From the NCBI RefSeq assembly GCF_001423615.1, contig NZ_LMOU01000001.1:304332-368331 (forward strand): 64,000 bases of DNA, given 5' to 3'. Numbering within the stretch: position 1 is the stretch's first letter; each line of letters opens with the position of its first letter. The position numbers were made by a program, and so were the translations under genes. Below the pieces are notes generated by a model. It saw only the letters and a list, made by a program, of their open reading frames with translations, made no database searches and had not been told where the DNA came from. Source of the DNA: Microbacterium sp. Leaf159. GTDB taxonomy: Bacteria > Actinomycetota > Actinomycetes > Actinomycetales > Microbacteriaceae. Positions 38,233 through 48,476 of the stretch are shown here, in pieces.

Positions 38233-39570
38233 GTGGACAAGCAGAGGGATTTCGTCCTCCGGACGATCGAAGAGCGCGGCGTCAAGTTCGTGCGCCTGTG
38301 GTTCACCGATGTCATCGGCACGCTCAAGTCGGTGGCGATCGCCCCGGCCGAGGTCGAGGGAGCATTCGCCGAGGGAATCGGCTTCGACGGCTCGGCCATC
38401 GAGGGACTCACCCGCAGCTACGAGTCCGACCTGCTCGCGCAGCCGGACCCCACCACTTTCCAGACCCTGCCGTGGCGCGGTGAGATCGACCCCACCGCGC
38501 GCATGTTCTGCGACATCACCACGCCCGACGGTCGCCCTGCGGTCTCCGACCCCCGGCACGTGCTCAAGCGCACGCTCGCGAAGGCGGCGGACGCAGGGTT
38601 CACGTTCTACACGCATCCCGAGATCGAGTTCTATCTGCTGAAGTCCTCGTCGTTCGGTCCCGAGGGTCCGGTTCCGGTCGACTCGGCCGGCTACTTCGAC
38701 AACGTTCCGGGCGGAACCGCGCACGACTTCCGTCGTCGTTCGGTGCGGATGCTCGAGGATCTCGGCATCTCGGTGGAGTTCAGCCACCACGAGGGCGGCC
38801 CCGGTCAGAACGAGATCGACCTCCGCTACGCGGATGCGCTGACGATGGCAGACAACGTGATGACCTTCCGCACGGTCATCAAAGAGGTCGCGATCGAGCA
38901 GGGCGTCTACGCCACCTTCATGCCGAAGCCACTGAGCGGACACCCGGGAAGCGGCATGCACACGCACATGTCGCTGTTCGAGGGCGAGCGCAACGCGTTC
39001 TACGAAGAGGGCGCCAAGTACCAGCTCTCGAAGACGGGCCGGCACTTCATCGCAGGCCTCCTGCGGCACGCCAACGAGATGGCGGCGGTCACGAACCAGT
39101 TCGTGAACTCGTACAAGCGTCTCTGGGGTGGCGATGAGGCTCCGAGCTTCGTCACCTGGGGCCACAACAACCGTTCGGCGCTCGTACGCGTCCCGATGTA
39201 CAAGCCGAACAAGGGCGGCTCCTCGCGCGTGGAGTACCGCGCACTCGACTCCGCGGCCAACCCGTACCTCGCCTACGCGCTCATGCTCGCCGCCGGCCTC
39301 AAGGGCATCGAGGAGGAGTACGAACTGCCTCCCGAGGCCGAGGACAACGTGTGGTCGCTCAGCGACGCCGAGCGTCGTGCTCTGGGTTACTCGGCGCTGC
39401 CGGCGAGCCTCGACCACGCGCTCGAGTACATGGAGAGCTCCGAGCTCGTCGCCGAGACGCTGGGGGAGTCGGTCTTCAACTACGTGCTGCTCAACAAGCG
39501 CAAGGAGTGGGAGGCCTACCGAGGCCAGGTCACGCCGCTGGAGCTGAAGAACAACCTCGAGCTTCTCTGA
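38233..39570 (+). CDS. Glutamine synthetase (GlnA2 type)
   Basis: Makes glutamine from glutamate, ammonia and ATP. The 445-residue product has the GS beta-grasp domain (VKFVRLWFTDVIGTLKSVAI), the conserved GFDGSAIEG loop, the metal and glutamate site block FTFYTHPEIEFYLL, and the NQFVNSYKRL and NRSALVRVP segments. Length and the short C-terminus match the second glutamine synthetase (GlnA2) of actinobacteria; the Tyr in EEEYELPPEA is at the adenylylation-loop position. The GTG at 38233 is used. It lies upstream of glnE. Confidence 0.94.
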   Translation: MDKQRDFVLRTIEERGVKFVRLWFTDVIGTLKSVAIAPAEVEGAFAEGIGFDGSAIEGLTRSYESDLLAQPDPTTFQTLPWRGEIDPTARMFCDITTPDGRPAVSDPRHVLKRTLAKAADAGFTFYTHPEIEFYLLKSSSFGPEGPVPVDSAGYFDNVPGGTAHDFRRRSVRMLEDLGISVEFSHHEGGPGQNEIDLRYADALTMADNVMTFRTVIKEVAIEQGVYATFMPKPLSGHPGSGMHTHMSLFEGERNAFYEEGAKYQLSKTGRHFIAGLLRHANEMAAVTNQFVNSYKRLWGGDEAPSFVTWGHNNRSALVRVPMYKPNKGGSSRVEYRALDSAANPYLAYALMLAAGLKGIEEEYELPPEAEDNVWSLSDAERRALGYSALPASLDHALEYMESSELVAETLGESVFNYVLLNKRKEWEAYRGQVTPLELKNNLELL

Positions 39571-39579
39571 GCGTCGCGC

Positions 39580-42555
39580 ATGGCCCGTTCGGACGACTCC
39601 GTCTCTCTCTCCGCGCTGGCCAGGCTCGGGTTCGCCGAGCTCAGCGAGGCCGCGGCCAACCTCGCGGAGCTGGCGACCCTGCTGGGCGTCGAGCGATCGC
39701 TGCTGCTCGGTGAGGCCGACGGCGCCGACCCCGATGCCGCGGTCGAGGGGATGCTGCGCGTGGCGCGGCGCGACCCCGCGCCGCTGGCCGCGTTGTTCGT
39801 CGACCCGGAGTCGCGTCGACGGGTCTGGCGGGTGTTCGGCGCATCGCAGGGTTTCGCGGACTTCTTCCTGAGGCACCCGGACCAGATCACGGTGCTGGGT
39901 GAGGCCACGAGCGAGCTGCCGTCGGCAGATCAGCTGCGCGAGCGGTTGCTGGACGCGGTGGGGGCGCGCGACGGGTTCGCCGAGTCCGCAGACGATGCGG
40001 CGGTGGTCACGCTGCGCGTCGCCTACCGGCGCAACCTCGCCGAGATCGCCGCGTTCGACCTCACGGCGCACAATCCGGTGCGCATCGTGGGCGACGTCGC
40101 CGCGGCGCTGGCCGACATAGCGGGAGCCGCGCTCGAGGCCGCGCTCGCGGTCGCCCGCCGACGGCTCGCAGACACCCTGAGCCGGGAGCAGGTCGCGGCG
40201 ACCCAGCTCGCGATCATCGGCATGGGCAAGGCGGGTGCGCGGGAGCTGAACTACGTCAGCGACGTGGACGTCATCTTCGTCGGCGGCACGACCGACGAGG
40301 AGATCGTGTCCGAGGCCCGGGCGATCGACATCGCGACGCGCCTCGCCAGGGAGACGATGCGCGGGCTCAGCGGGATCGAGGTCGAGCCGCCGCTGTGGGA
40401 GGTCGACGCGGCGCTGCGCCCCGAGGGCAAGCAGGGCGCTCTGGTGCGGTCGCTCGCCTCGCACCTGGCGTACTACGACCGCTGGGCCAAGAGCTGGGAG
40501 TTTCAGGCCCTGCTGAAGGCTCGGCCCCTCGCGGGCGACCCCGACCTCGGTGCGGAATACATCGCCGCCGTACAGCCCAAGGTCTTCTCCAGCGCTGCTC
40601 GGGAGAACTTCGTCGACAGCGTGCAGCGCATGCGCGAGCGCGTCATGGAGCACATCGATCCGGAGGATGCCCCGTACCAGCTCAAACTCGGCTCAGGCGG
40701 GCTGAGGGACATCGAGTTCACCGTGCAGCTCCTGCAGCTCGTGCACGGCCTCACAGACCCCCGTCTGCGGACGAGGGGAACCCTCGAGAGTATCGATGCC
40801 CTGGTCGAAGGCGGCTACATCGGCAGGGCCGAGGCCGCATCGTTCGCCGACGACTACTGCATCCTGCGGTTGATGGAGCATCGTCTTCAACTGAAGGAGC
40901 TCAGTCGCACCCACCTGATGCCGCGAACGCCCGCGGGGCTCCGCGTGCTCGCGCGCAGCACCGGTCTGGGGGAGTCCGGTGAGGCGATCTGGGCGCGGTG
41001 GGAGAGTGTGCGCCGCGAGGTGCGTGACATCCACACCCGGCTTTTCTATCGCCCCCTGCTCAGCGCGGTGGCCTCGCTTCCCGAAGAGGAACGCACGCTG
41101 TCGACGGCGCAGGCGCACGACCGTCTCATGGCGATCGGTTTCCGCGACCCCGCCGGAGCGCTCCGTCACATCGGCGCCCTGACCACCGGCCTCAGCCGGA
41201 AGGCGACCATCCAGCGGCACCTGATGCCGGTCATGGTGCGCTGGTTCGCCGACGGCAGCGATCCCGACTACGCCCTCATCGCATTCCGCCGGATCAGCGA
41301 GCGACTCGGCGACACGCCCTGGTTCCTCCGGATGCTCCGCGACTCGTCCGGTGCCGCGGAGAGCCTGACGAGGCTCCTGTCGTCGTCGCGGTACGTCGGC
41401 GAGCTCATGGAGTGGATCCCTGAATCCGTCGCGTGGCTCGACAGCAGCGATCTGCTGCGCCCGCGCAGCGGTGCCGCGATCGACGAGGAGGCGCGGGCGA
41501 TCCAGACCCGCCACACGAGCGTCGGCGACGCTCTGCAGGCTGTCCGCGCGCTCCGTCGCCGCGAGCTGCTGCGCACGGCCATGGGCGGTGTGCTCGACGT
41601 GCTCTCGATCGAGCAGGTCGCCACCTCGCTCACCGAGATCACCGATGCGACCATCCAGGCCGCGCTCCGTGCCGTGCGCCGCGAGCTCGTTCCGCCGGAG
41701 GACGAGGCGCTCGACTTCGCCGTGATCGGCATGGGGCGTTTCGGCGGCGCGGAGCTGGGTTTCGGGTCGGATGCCGACATCCTCTACGTCTACGACGCGA
41801 ACGGTGTCGAGCCGCAGCGCGCCCAGACCCTCGCGACACGCATCGTCTCCGGGCTGCGCGAACACCTCACGGATCACCGGGTGCCGCTGGATCTCGATGC
41901 GGATCTGCGCCCTGAAGGACGCAACGGGCCGGTCGTGCGATCGATCGACGCCTACGCCGAGTACTACCGGCGCTGGTCGCTGTCGTGGGAGGCGCAGGCG
42001 CTGCTGCGGGCGCGCGGAGTGGCCGGCAGCACGACGCTCATCGAGAAGTTCACGGCCCTCGCCGACAGCATCCGGTATCCCGCCGAGATCGATCTGCAGG
42101 GCAGCAGGGAGATCAAGCGCATCAAGGCCCGCGTCGAGGGAGAGCGGCTTCCCCAGGGCGTCGATCCACGGCGCCACCTGAAGCTGGGCCCCGGCACTCT
42201 GAGCGACGTCGAGTGGTTGGTCCAGCTGCTCCAGCTGCAGCATGCGCACGAGGTGCCCGAGTTGCGCACCACATCGACGCTCGGGGCCCTCGAGGCGACG
42301 GTCGCCGCGGGGTACGTCCCGGCAGAGTCGGCTGATCTGCTGCGCGATGCGTGGCTCCTGTCGAGCCGACTGCGTTCGGCCATCACGCTGTACACGGGCA
42401 AGACGAGCGACGTGCTGCCGACCGACCCCCGTGAGCTCGACGCGATCGGCCGGCTGCTCGGCTACCCAGACCGCTCGGCGAGCGTGCTCGACGACGACTA
42501 CCTCGGTGTCACTCGTCGTGCGCGGCGGGCGTTCGAGCACCTCTTCTACGGGTAG
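39580..42555 (+). CDS. glnE: Bifunctional glutamine synthetase adenylyltransferase/deadenylylase
   Basis: GlnE adds and removes AMP on the glutamine synthetase tyrosine in response to nitrogen status. The 991-residue product has the twin nucleotidyltransferase layout: the N-terminal deadenylylase with ELNYVSDVDVIFVG (about 225) and the C-terminal adenylylase with ELGFGSDADILYVYD (about 728). Each is followed by an RPEGxxGxxVRS block and a helical GlnE domain. It starts 9 bases after glnA2. Its likely main target is the GSI at 46991. Confidence 0.96.
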   Translation: MARSDDSVSLSALARLGFAELSEAAANLAELATLLGVERSLLLGEADGADPDAAVEGMLRVARRDPAPLAALFVDPESRRRVWRVFGASQGFADFFLRHPDQITVLGEATSELPSADQLRERLLDAVGARDGFAESADDAAVVTLRVAYRRNLAEIAAFDLTAHNPVRIVGDVAAALADIAGAALEAALAVARRRLADTLSREQVAATQLAIIGMGKAGARELNYVSDVDVIFVGGTTDEEIVSEARAIDIATRLARETMRGLSGIEVEPPLWEVDAALRPEGKQGALVRSLASHLAYYDRWAKSWEFQALLKARPLAGDPDLGAEYIAAVQPKVFSSAARENFVDSVQRMRERVMEHIDPEDAPYQLKLGSGGLRDIEFTVQLLQLVHGLTDPRLRTRGTLESIDALVEGGYIGRAEAASFADDYCILRLMEHRLQLKELSRTHLMPRTPAGLRVLARSTGLGESGEAIWARWESVRREVRDIHTRLFYRPLLSAVASLPEEERTLSTAQAHDRLMAIGFRDPAGALRHIGALTTGLSRKATIQRHLMPVMVRWFADGSDPDYALIAFRRISERLGDTPWFLRMLRDSSGAAESLTRLLSSSRYVGELMEWIPESVAWLDSSDLLRPRSGAAIDEEARAIQTRHTSVGDALQAVRALRRRELLRTAMGGVLDVLSIEQVATSLTEITDATIQAALRAVRRELVPPEDEALDFAVIGMGRFGGAELGFGSDADILYVYDANGVEPQRAQTLATRIVSGLREHLTDHRVPLDLDADLRPEGRNGPVVRSIDAYAEYYRRWSLSWEAQALLRARGVAGSTTLIEKFTALADSIRYPAEIDLQGSREIKRIKARVEGERLPQGVDPRRHLKLGPGTLSDVEWLVQLLQLQHAHEVPELRTTSTLGALEATVAAGYVPAESADLLRDAWLLSSRLRSAITLYTGKTSDVLPTDPRELDAIGRLLGYPDRSASVLDDDYLGVTRRARRAFEHLFYG

Positions 42556-42624
42556 GCGCTGCCCTGCGAGTCAAGGGCGGGCGCGTCATTTGCTTTTCGC
42601 CTGTTCGTCGCTCAGGCTGAGCGC

Positions 42625-43539
42625 ATGACGATCTCGAAGCTCGGTGTGATCTGGAACCCCTCGAAAATCGATGAGGGCAAACTGCGCACCGCCGTGTCCG
42701 ACATATTCACCTCGGACGTCGAGTGGTGGGAGACCAGCGTCGACGATCCCGGTCGCGGAATGGCGGCTCAGGCCGTCGAGGCCGGCTGCGACGTCGTGGT
42801 CGCCGTCGGGGGCGACGGCACGGTGCGAGCGGTGGCCGAAGCGCTCGCGGGCACCGAGACGGCTCTCGGAATCGTCCCGCAGGGAACAGGCAACCTGCTG
42901 GCGCGAAACCTCGAGATTCCGCTCAACAACATCCCCGCGGCGCTGAAGCGCGTCCGCGACGGGGACCCGCGCAAGATCGACATCGGCTGGGTGGACCTGG
43001 ACGGCACCGAACACGTGTTCGTCGTGATGGTCGGCTTCGGGATCGATGCGCAGATGCTCGTCGAGACCGATGACGACCTCAAGGACAAAGCGGGCTGGCT
43101 CGCCTACGTCGAGGCGATGGGTCGCGCACTCGCCGGCACCGAGATGACCGACATCACTGTCACGCTCGATGACGGCGACGCGCAGGAGCTGCGCGGCCAC
43201 ACCATGCTGATCGGCAACTGCGGGATGGTGCAGGGCGGCATCCGTCTGCTTCCGGACGCGGTTCTCGATGACGGTCTGCTCGACATGCTGCTGGTGAGCG
43301 CCGACGGGCCGCTCCAGTGGCTCGACACCGTGCGCACGTTCGTCTGGGAGAACGGCATCCGTCGTATTCTCGGCAGCGTCGACGAGGCCGTCAGCAGCGA
43401 CTCCACGCGCCACATCTCGGCAGAGAAGGCGACGATCGAACTGTCGTCGCCGCTGGCCTTCGAGATCGACGGCGAAGAGGTCGGCGAGGTCTCGAAGTTC
43501 TCTGTGCGGGTTCAGCCCGCAGCACTCATCGTTCGCTGA
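42625..43539 (+). CDS. Diacylglycerol/lipid kinase (DagK/YegS family)
   Basis: A 304-residue lipid kinase. The nucleotide motif is VVVAVGGDGTVRAVAEAL (about residues 56-73), followed by GIVPQGTGNLLARNL and the C-terminal DGLLDMLLVSADGPLQWLD and FEIDGEEVG blocks of the YegS/DagK family. It probably phosphorylates diacylglycerol from lipid turnover. The last 14 bases overlap the convergent AI-2E-type gene. Confidence 0.92.
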   Translation: MTISKLGVIWNPSKIDEGKLRTAVSDIFTSDVEWWETSVDDPGRGMAAQAVEAGCDVVVAVGGDGTVRAVAEALAGTETALGIVPQGTGNLLARNLEIPLNNIPAALKRVRDGDPRKIDIGWVDLDGTEHVFVVMVGFGIDAQMLVETDDDLKDKAGWLAYVEAMGRALAGTEMTDITVTLDDGDAQELRGHTMLIGNCGMVQGGIRLLPDAVLDDGLLDMLLVSADGPLQWLDTVRTFVWENGIRRILGSVDEAVSSDSTRHISAEKATIELSSPLAFEIDGEEVGEVSKFSVRVQPAALIVR

Positions 43540-44674
43540 GCGTTCCCGGAGGCACGACCTTGCGGTCCTGTGTCGGGAAGACGACCTTCTGAACGATGAT
43601 GATGACGCTCGCTGCGACCGGGATGGCGACCAGCGCGCCCAGGATGCCGCCGAGCGCTCCACCGGCGACCGCCGCGATGACGACGAGTGCGCCGGGAACG
43701 GCCACTGCCTTGTTCATGATGCGGGGCGACAGGATGTATGCCTCGATCTGCATGTAGACCAGGTAGTAGATGAAGGCGATCAGTGCGGTGACCGGACTCA
43801 CGATCAGGCAGATCAGCGAGTTGATGATCGAGGCGCTCAGAGTTCCGACGAGGGGGATCATCGACCCGATGAAGGCGATCAGAGCGAGCAGCGCCGGTAC
43901 CGGTGCGCCGATGATGCTCAGCACGATCAGGCTCAGAACGCCGTTGACCAGCGCGAGGCTCGCCTGGCCGATCACATAGCGCCCGACAGCGCCCGAGACG
44001 TCGTCGAGGAGACCGCTGAAGGTGTCGCGCTGGTAGGCGGGGACGAAGCGCGCGGCCACCTTCTTGATGCTGCGCAGCGACGCCATGAAGTACAGCGTGA
44101 GGATCAGCACGATCGTCACGCCGGTGAATCCGCCGGCGATGCCGGCACCGACGGCGAAGACACCGCCGCCGATGTCTGCCAGGTTGCCCGGATCCTGCAG
44201 GAACGACAGGATGCCGTTCGCGGCATCCTCGAAGGTCGAGCCGAACTGGTCGTTGAGGTCCTTGAACCAGGCCGAGGCCATGATGTCCTTGACCATCTGC
44301 GGGCCGTTCTCGATCAGGTTCGCGATCTGCTCCACGAGGATCGGGACGATCGCGAGGATGATGCCTGCGAAGGCGAGCACGACTCCGGCGACCACGATCG
44401 CGACCGCCGCAGGCCTGGGGAGCTTGCGCTCGAGGAATGAGACGATCGGATCGAGTCCGAGTGCGAGGAAGATCGCGACGCCGATGTAGACCAGCACGGT
44501 CGCGAGCTGGTTGACGATGCCGCCGAGCATGAGAGCCACGAGAACGCCGAGCGCTCCGAGCAGGCCGTACATGAACGGGTTGATGCGGGCGATCGCCGCG
44601 GCCGCCGACTTCGGCTGCGCCGGGGGAGTCTCCGTCGTGTGCCTGAGCAGCTGCTTCTCGGTCTTCCGGCGCAT
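43526..44674 (-). CDS. AI-2E family transporter (TqsA/PerM-like permease)
   Basis: A 382-residue membrane protein with about eight hydrophobic segments, paired near the N-terminus (about 35-90) and clustered from about 155 to 350. The PerM-family blocks include VALWIxxG-like segments, YVIGQASLALVNGVLSLI and the glycine-rich C-terminal GALVVIAAVAGGALGGILGALVAIPVAASV. The family includes quorum-signal exporters and Na+/H+ antiporters, so the substrate is not assignable. It has a basic N-terminus and a C-terminal cytoplasmic tail. It is divergent from the acetyltransferase gene. Confidence 0.9.
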   Translation of the reverse strand: MRRKTEKQLLRHTTETPPAQPKSAAAAIARINPFMYGLLGALGVLVALMLGGIVNQLATVLVYIGVAIFLALGLDPIVSFLERKLPRPAAVAIVVAGVVLAFAGIILAIVPILVEQIANLIENGPQMVKDIMASAWFKDLNDQFGSTFEDAANGILSFLQDPGNLADIGGGVFAVGAGIAGGFTGVTIVLILTLYFMASLRSIKKVAARFVPAYQRDTFSGLLDDVSGAVGRYVIGQASLALVNGVLSLIVLSIIGAPVPALLALIAFIGSMIPLVGTLSASIINSLICLIVSPVTALIAFIYYLVYMQIEAYILSPRIMNKAVAVPGALVVIAAVAGGALGGILGALVAIPVAASVIIIVQKVVFPTQDRKVVPPGTLSER

Positions 44675-44802
44675 GGCGTCGTCCCCTCTGTAGTTCCCGA
44701 CCTCTCAGTGCACCACCCGCAGCCCTTCGAAGCAAGCGCGACACGGTCATGGTCTGCGCGAGAACGGAGCCGGATGTCGGAGGGGCATGGGAGCGTTCCG
44801 GG

Positions 44803-45318
44803 ATGGAGACTCTCACGCTCAGACGCTGGTCCGCCGACGACCTCGGTCTGCTCCGCATCGCGAACACCGCCGAGATGACCGCGCACCTGAACGGCATCGA
44901 GACCGAGCAACAGCTCATCGAACGCAACGAGCGCTATCTGCGCCTGTGGCGAGCAGGCGAGGCGAGGATGTTCGTCATCGAAGACGAGCATCGTCGCGCG
45001 GTCGGCTCGATCGGTTTCTGGCATGCCGACTGGCGCGGCGAATCAGCTCTCGAGGCCGGCTGGTTCGTGGTCCCCGATGCTCAGGGCGGGGGAGTCGCCT
45101 CACGGGCACTGCGGCTTCTGATCGAGGATGTTCGAGAGCACCGCGGCGGCCGGCGATTCCTCGTCGCCTTCCCGTCCGTCACGAACCCCGGCTCGAACGG
45201 CGTCTGCAGGCGAGCCGGGTTCGAGCTGGTGGGTACCTTCACCGAGGAGTTCCGCGGCGCGGAACTGACGATGAACGAATGGGTTCTCGACCTCAGGAAG
45301 TCCAGTAGTTCTTCCTGA
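44803..45318 (+). CDS. GNAT family N-acetyltransferase
   Basis: A 171-residue acetyltransferase. LTLRRWSADDLGLLRIANTAEMTAHLNG is the GNAT N-terminal strand-helix; EAGWFVVPDAQGGGVASRALRLLIEDV is the acetyl-CoA loop (Q/RxxGxG/A as QGGGVA); and NPGSNGVCRRAGFELVGTFTEEF is the RimJ-like C-terminus. I chose the ATG at 44803. The 3' end overlaps the convergent M23 gene by 26 bases. Confidence 0.9.
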   Translation: METLTLRRWSADDLGLLRIANTAEMTAHLNGIETEQQLIERNERYLRLWRAGEARMFVIEDEHRRAVGSIGFWHADWRGESALEAGWFVVPDAQGGGVASRALRLLIEDVREHRGGRRFLVAFPSVTNPGSNGVCRRAGFELVGTFTEEFRGAELTMNEWVLDLRKSSSSS

Positions 45319-46312
45319 CCGAGACGCCGGTCAGGGTCGCACCGGCGTTGAGCGCCATGACCTGAACGAAGAGGCGCATCGGCCCGACCAGCTGGTAAGA
45401 CTGGGCATGCTGTCCCTGGGTAGGGCTGCCTGCGGCGGCGGTGGCCCGGATCTCTGTCACCGGCTGGACCTGGGTCGAGACGACAGGCCCCGCGTTGGAG
45501 GCGAGCTTCTCAGCGACGAGTCTCACCTGGAGGCCGGTCGTGAGCCCGTTGGCCTTGAGGTTGAGCGACACGTCTCCGGTCTCGACGATCCCTACGCCGG
45601 CGATCCCGAGGTAGACCTGCCCGTAGGAGACGGCGATGGTGGTCCAGACGTTCGCCGGCAGGGCGACGTTGTTGGCGAAGTCGGTCGACTGATGGGTGGG
45701 CACGGGGTCGTCCTCCGGGTAGATGGGTAGGGGGCCTCCTTCGACGAAGTTCTCGAAGTTGACGGTGTTGGCGAAACCCAGCTGGTTAGGCGTGCCGCCG
45801 ATCCAGAGGGAGACATGGACGTGGGAGCCGTATCCGGTCTCGCTGCCGAATCCGGACGCCCCCGAGTAAGCGATGATCTGACCTCGGCTGACCCGGCTTC
45901 CGTTGGCGACGGAGCTGGAGGCGAGGTGGAGGTATCGGATGTAATTGCCGTCATCCGCGCGCAGCGCGATGTAACGCCCCGTGGCGGAGTCCGTCGTGTC
46001 CTTGCGGTCGACGATGACGCCGGCGGTCGCCGCACGGATCGGTGTGCCGCGGGGGACCGCGTAGTCGGTTCCGGGTTCACCCGAAGGGGGCTTCCGATTG
46101 CGGTGTCCCGTCCACGTGCTCGAGATGGGGACGTCGCCGCACGGACGGAGGTAGCTACCTGCTGCCGACGCGCGCAGCGGCGCGGAGAACATATCCACGC
46201 TGAGCGCGGTCACCCCGAATGCCAGCCCGGTCGCGAGGAGAACCGTCCGGCGCGAGAGACCACGGCGCGATTCGCGGCCGGGTGGGGACGCATCCGCGTC
46301 GGTGCTGCACAT
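45293..46312 (-). CDS. Secreted M23 (LytM-type) metallopeptidase-like protein
   Basis: A 339-residue exported protein. A twin-arginine-like RRGLSRRTVLLATGL precedes a hydrophobic stretch (about residues 20-50, ending ASAAG). The M23 domain (about 55-175) has GTDYAVPRGTPIRAATAG, YLHLASS and the HVHVSLW motif that binds zinc. Its second His is present; the first ligand is probably the His or Asp in the HRNRKPP/GTDYA region. After it comes a Ser/Thr/Ala-rich beta domain of about 130 residues. It is joined by a TGATG overlap to the upstream lipoprotein gene. Confidence 0.88.
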   Translation of the reverse strand: MCSTDADASPPGRESRRGLSRRTVLLATGLAFGVTALSVDMFSAPLRASAAGSYLRPCGDVPISSTWTGHRNRKPPSGEPGTDYAVPRGTPIRAATAGVIVDRKDTTDSATGRYIALRADDGNYIRYLHLASSSVANGSRVSRGQIIAYSGASGFGSETGYGSHVHVSLWIGGTPNQLGFANTVNFENFVEGGPLPIYPEDDPVPTHQSTDFANNVALPANVWTTIAVSYGQVYLGIAGVGIVETGDVSLNLKANGLTTGLQVRLVAEKLASNAGPVVSTQVQPVTEIRATAAAGSPTQGQHAQSYQLVGPMRLFVQVMALNAGATLTGVSVRKNYWTS

Positions 46313-46791
46313 CAGGGATTGGTCCCTTCGTTCTCTCCCCGGATCAGCCTCTGGATCTGCTCCTCAGGTAGCTCATCGATCGACCCTGAGGCCATCTCGA
46401 CCACGGGGGAGTCGGGCGTTCCGCCGATCGTGCAGAGAGAACGCCCTTCCATGCCTCCGGTCCGCGCCGGGACGATGACGAGCCATTCCGGAGTCACGGT
46501 GCGTCGTTCGATGCGTGTGCTCTCCGTGTCGAAGGTCACATCCGGGCTGAACGTCGAACGCGTCTGGTCGATGCAGATCTGCGCCAACTGGTCACCGGTG
46601 AAGTCGCCGAACGTGAGAGGCACGGCTGAGGGGGTCGGTGTCGTGGTGGGGGCGGGGTCGGTGGGCGTCGCGGTCGCGGTGGACGTGGGCACCGGCACGG
46701 CTCCGGGTATGGTCGCGCAGCCGGACACCACGAGTGCGACAGCAATCGCTGCGGTGCTCGCGAGCAGTCGAGAGACGAAGTGGGGACTCAT
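46312..46791 (-). CDS. Predicted lipoprotein
   Basis: A 159-residue protein with a lipoprotein signal peptide: basic start, hydrophobic core and lipobox VSGC at about residues 22-25. A Thr/Pro/Ala-rich linker (about 30-55) follows, then a compact domain with one Cys pair (QICIDQ and SLCTIGG) that may form a disulfide outside the cell. The function is unknown. It is upstream of the M23 gene on the same strand and overlaps it by one base, so the two probably act together at the cell wall. Confidence 0.85.
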   Translation of the reverse strand: MSPHFVSRLLASTAAIAVALVVSGCATIPGAVPVPTSTATATPTDPAPTTTPTPSAVPLTFGDFTGDQLAQICIDQTRSTFSPDVTFDTESTRIERRTVTPEWLVIVPARTGGMEGRSLCTIGGTPDSPVVEMASGSIDELPEEQIQRLIRGENEGTNP

Positions 46792-46920
46792 AAGTCTGAC
46801 GGTACCGCGTGGAGTCCGCCTCGCCCTGGATCGCGGCGCAATGGCGGGACCGTGTTCGTCGGCGGTGCGTGCGCCGTCCGCCCTTTCGCACGCCGCACGG
46901 CGCCGTGCAGCGACACACGA

Positions 46921-46952
46921 AAGCCCCCAGCAGGCTGACCTGCTGGGGGCTT
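46921..46952 (-). terminator. Terminator downstream of glnA
   Basis: AAGCCCCCAGCAGG-CTGA-CCTGCTGGGGGCTT is a perfect 14-pair stem with a tetraloop, lying 39 bases beyond the glnA stop on the minus strand. Short T-runs flank it on both strands, so it may also work in the other direction. Confidence 0.85.
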
Positions 46953-46990
46953 CTCGCTTTCTCTGCGCGGGAATCCCGCGTCGCGACCGG

Positions 46991-48415
46991 TCAGACTCCG
47001 AAGTACAGCTCGTACTCGAACGGGTGCGGGCGCTGGGCCATCGGCAGGATCTCGTTCTCGTACTTGTACGAGATCCAGGTCTCGATGAGCTCCTCGGTGA
47101 ACACGCCGCCCTCGAGGAGGAACTGGTGGTCTTCCTTCAGAGCCTCGAGCGAATCCAGCAGGGAGTTCGGAACCTGCGGGATGTTCTTGGCCTCCTCGGG
47201 GGGAAGCTCGTAGAGGTCCTTGTCGACGGGCTCGTGCGGCTCGATGCGGTTCTTGATGCCGTCGAGGCCGGCCATGAGCTGCGCGGCGAACGCGAGGTAC
47301 GGGTTGCCCGATGCGTCAGGCGCGCGGAACTCGATGCGCTTGGCCTTCGGGTTCGAGCCCGTGATCGGGATGCGGATCGCAGCCGAGCGGTTTCCTGCCG
47401 AGTAGACCAGGTTGACCGGAGCCTCGAAGCCCTTGACCAGACGGTGGTAGCTGTTCAGGGTCGGGTTGGTGAAGGCGAGCACTGCGGGGGCGTGCGCGAG
47501 CAGGCCGCCGATGTACCAGCGCGCGATGTCGCTGAGCTGGCCGTAGCCGGCCTCGTCGTAGAAGAGCGGCTTGCCGTCGTTCCACAGCGACTGGTGCGTG
47601 TGCATGCCCGAGCCGTTGTCGCCGTACAACGGCTTCGGCATGAAGGTGGCGACCTTGCCCCACTCTTCGGCGGTGTTCTTGACGATGTACTTGAACTTCA
47701 GGATGTCGTCCGCCGAGTGCACCATGGTGTCGAAGCGGTAGTTGATCTCCTGCTGGCCGGCGGTGCCGACCTCGTGGTGCGAGCGCTCGAGGATGAACCC
47801 GGCGTCGATCAGCTTCAGGGTGATGTCGTCACGCAGGTCAGCGGTCTTGTCGACCGGGCTGACGGGGAAGTAGCCGCCCTTGTACGGGGTCTTGTTGGCG
47901 AGGTTTCCGCCTTCTTCCTCACGACCGGTGTTCCAGGCGGCCTCTTCCGAGTCGACCTTGTAGAAGCTCTCGCCGGCGGTGACCGAGTAGCGCACGTCGT
48001 CGAAGATGTAGAACTCTGCCTCGGGGGCGAAGACCGCGGTGTCGGCGATGCCGGTCGAAGCGAGGTACTTCTCCGCCTTCTTTGCGACCTGACGCGGGTC
48101 CTTCGAGTAGATCTCACCCGTGCGCGGGTTGTAGATGTCGAACACCATCACGAGGGTGCTCGCCTCGCGGAACGGGTCGACGTAGGCCGTGGTCACGTCC
48201 GGGATGAGCTGCATGTCGGATTCGTGGATGCTCGCGAAGCCTCGGATCGAGGAGCCGTCGAACAGCTGACCGTTGACGAAGAAGTCCTCGTCGACGGTGG
48301 AGGCAGGGATGTTGAAGTGCTGCTGGACACCAGGGAGATCAGTGAATCGGATGTCAAGGAACTTGACGTCGTTCTCCTTGATGTAGGACAGCACCTCGGA
48401 CGAATCTTTGAACAT
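46991..48415 (-). CDS. glnA: Glutamine synthetase type I (main)
   Basis: The 474-residue GSI is the chief ammonia-assimilating enzyme. Conserved blocks: [18 protein letters not shown] (beta-grasp), [21 protein letters not shown] (metal site), [16 protein letters not shown] segment as [22 protein letters not shown] and the adenylylation loop [13 protein letters not shown] with Tyr at about residue 402, the target of GlnE. The ATG at 48415 is used. The upstream region carries four GlnR boxes at 48477-48514. Confidence 0.97.
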   Translation of the reverse strand: MFKDSSEVLSYIKENDVKFLDIRFTDLPGVQQHFNIPASTVDEDFFVNGQLFDGSSIRGFASIHESDMQLIPDVTTAYVDPFREASTLVMVFDIYNPRTGEIYSKDPRQVAKKAEKYLASTGIADTAVFAPEAEFYIFDDVRYSVTAGESFYKVDSEEAAWNTGREEEGGNLANKTPYKGGYFPVSPVDKTADLRDDITLKLIDAGFILERSHHEVGTAGQQEINYRFDTMVHSADDILKFKYIVKNTAEEWGKVATFMPKPLYGDNGSGMHTHQSLWNDGKPLFYDEAGYGQLSDIARWYIGGLLAHAPAVLAFTNPTLNSYHRLVKGFEAPVNLVYSAGNRSAAIRIPITGSNPKAKRIEFRAPDASGNPYLAFAAQLMAGLDGIKNRIEPHEPVDKDLYELPPEEAKNIPQVPNSLLDSLEALKEDHQFLLEGGVFTEELIETWISYKYENEILPMAQRPHPFEYELYFGV

Positions 48416-48476
48416 GTACGACTCCTGGATTGCGGATCGATGGCTTCACGGCCATTGTGCACAGTACGTGCGGGGC

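Noticed and set aside
38059..40653. Minus-strand frame of more than 800 codons opposite glnA2 and glnE
   Set aside because: The plus strand carries two clearly conserved enzymes; the antisense translation has an Arg/His/Glu-rich shadow composition.
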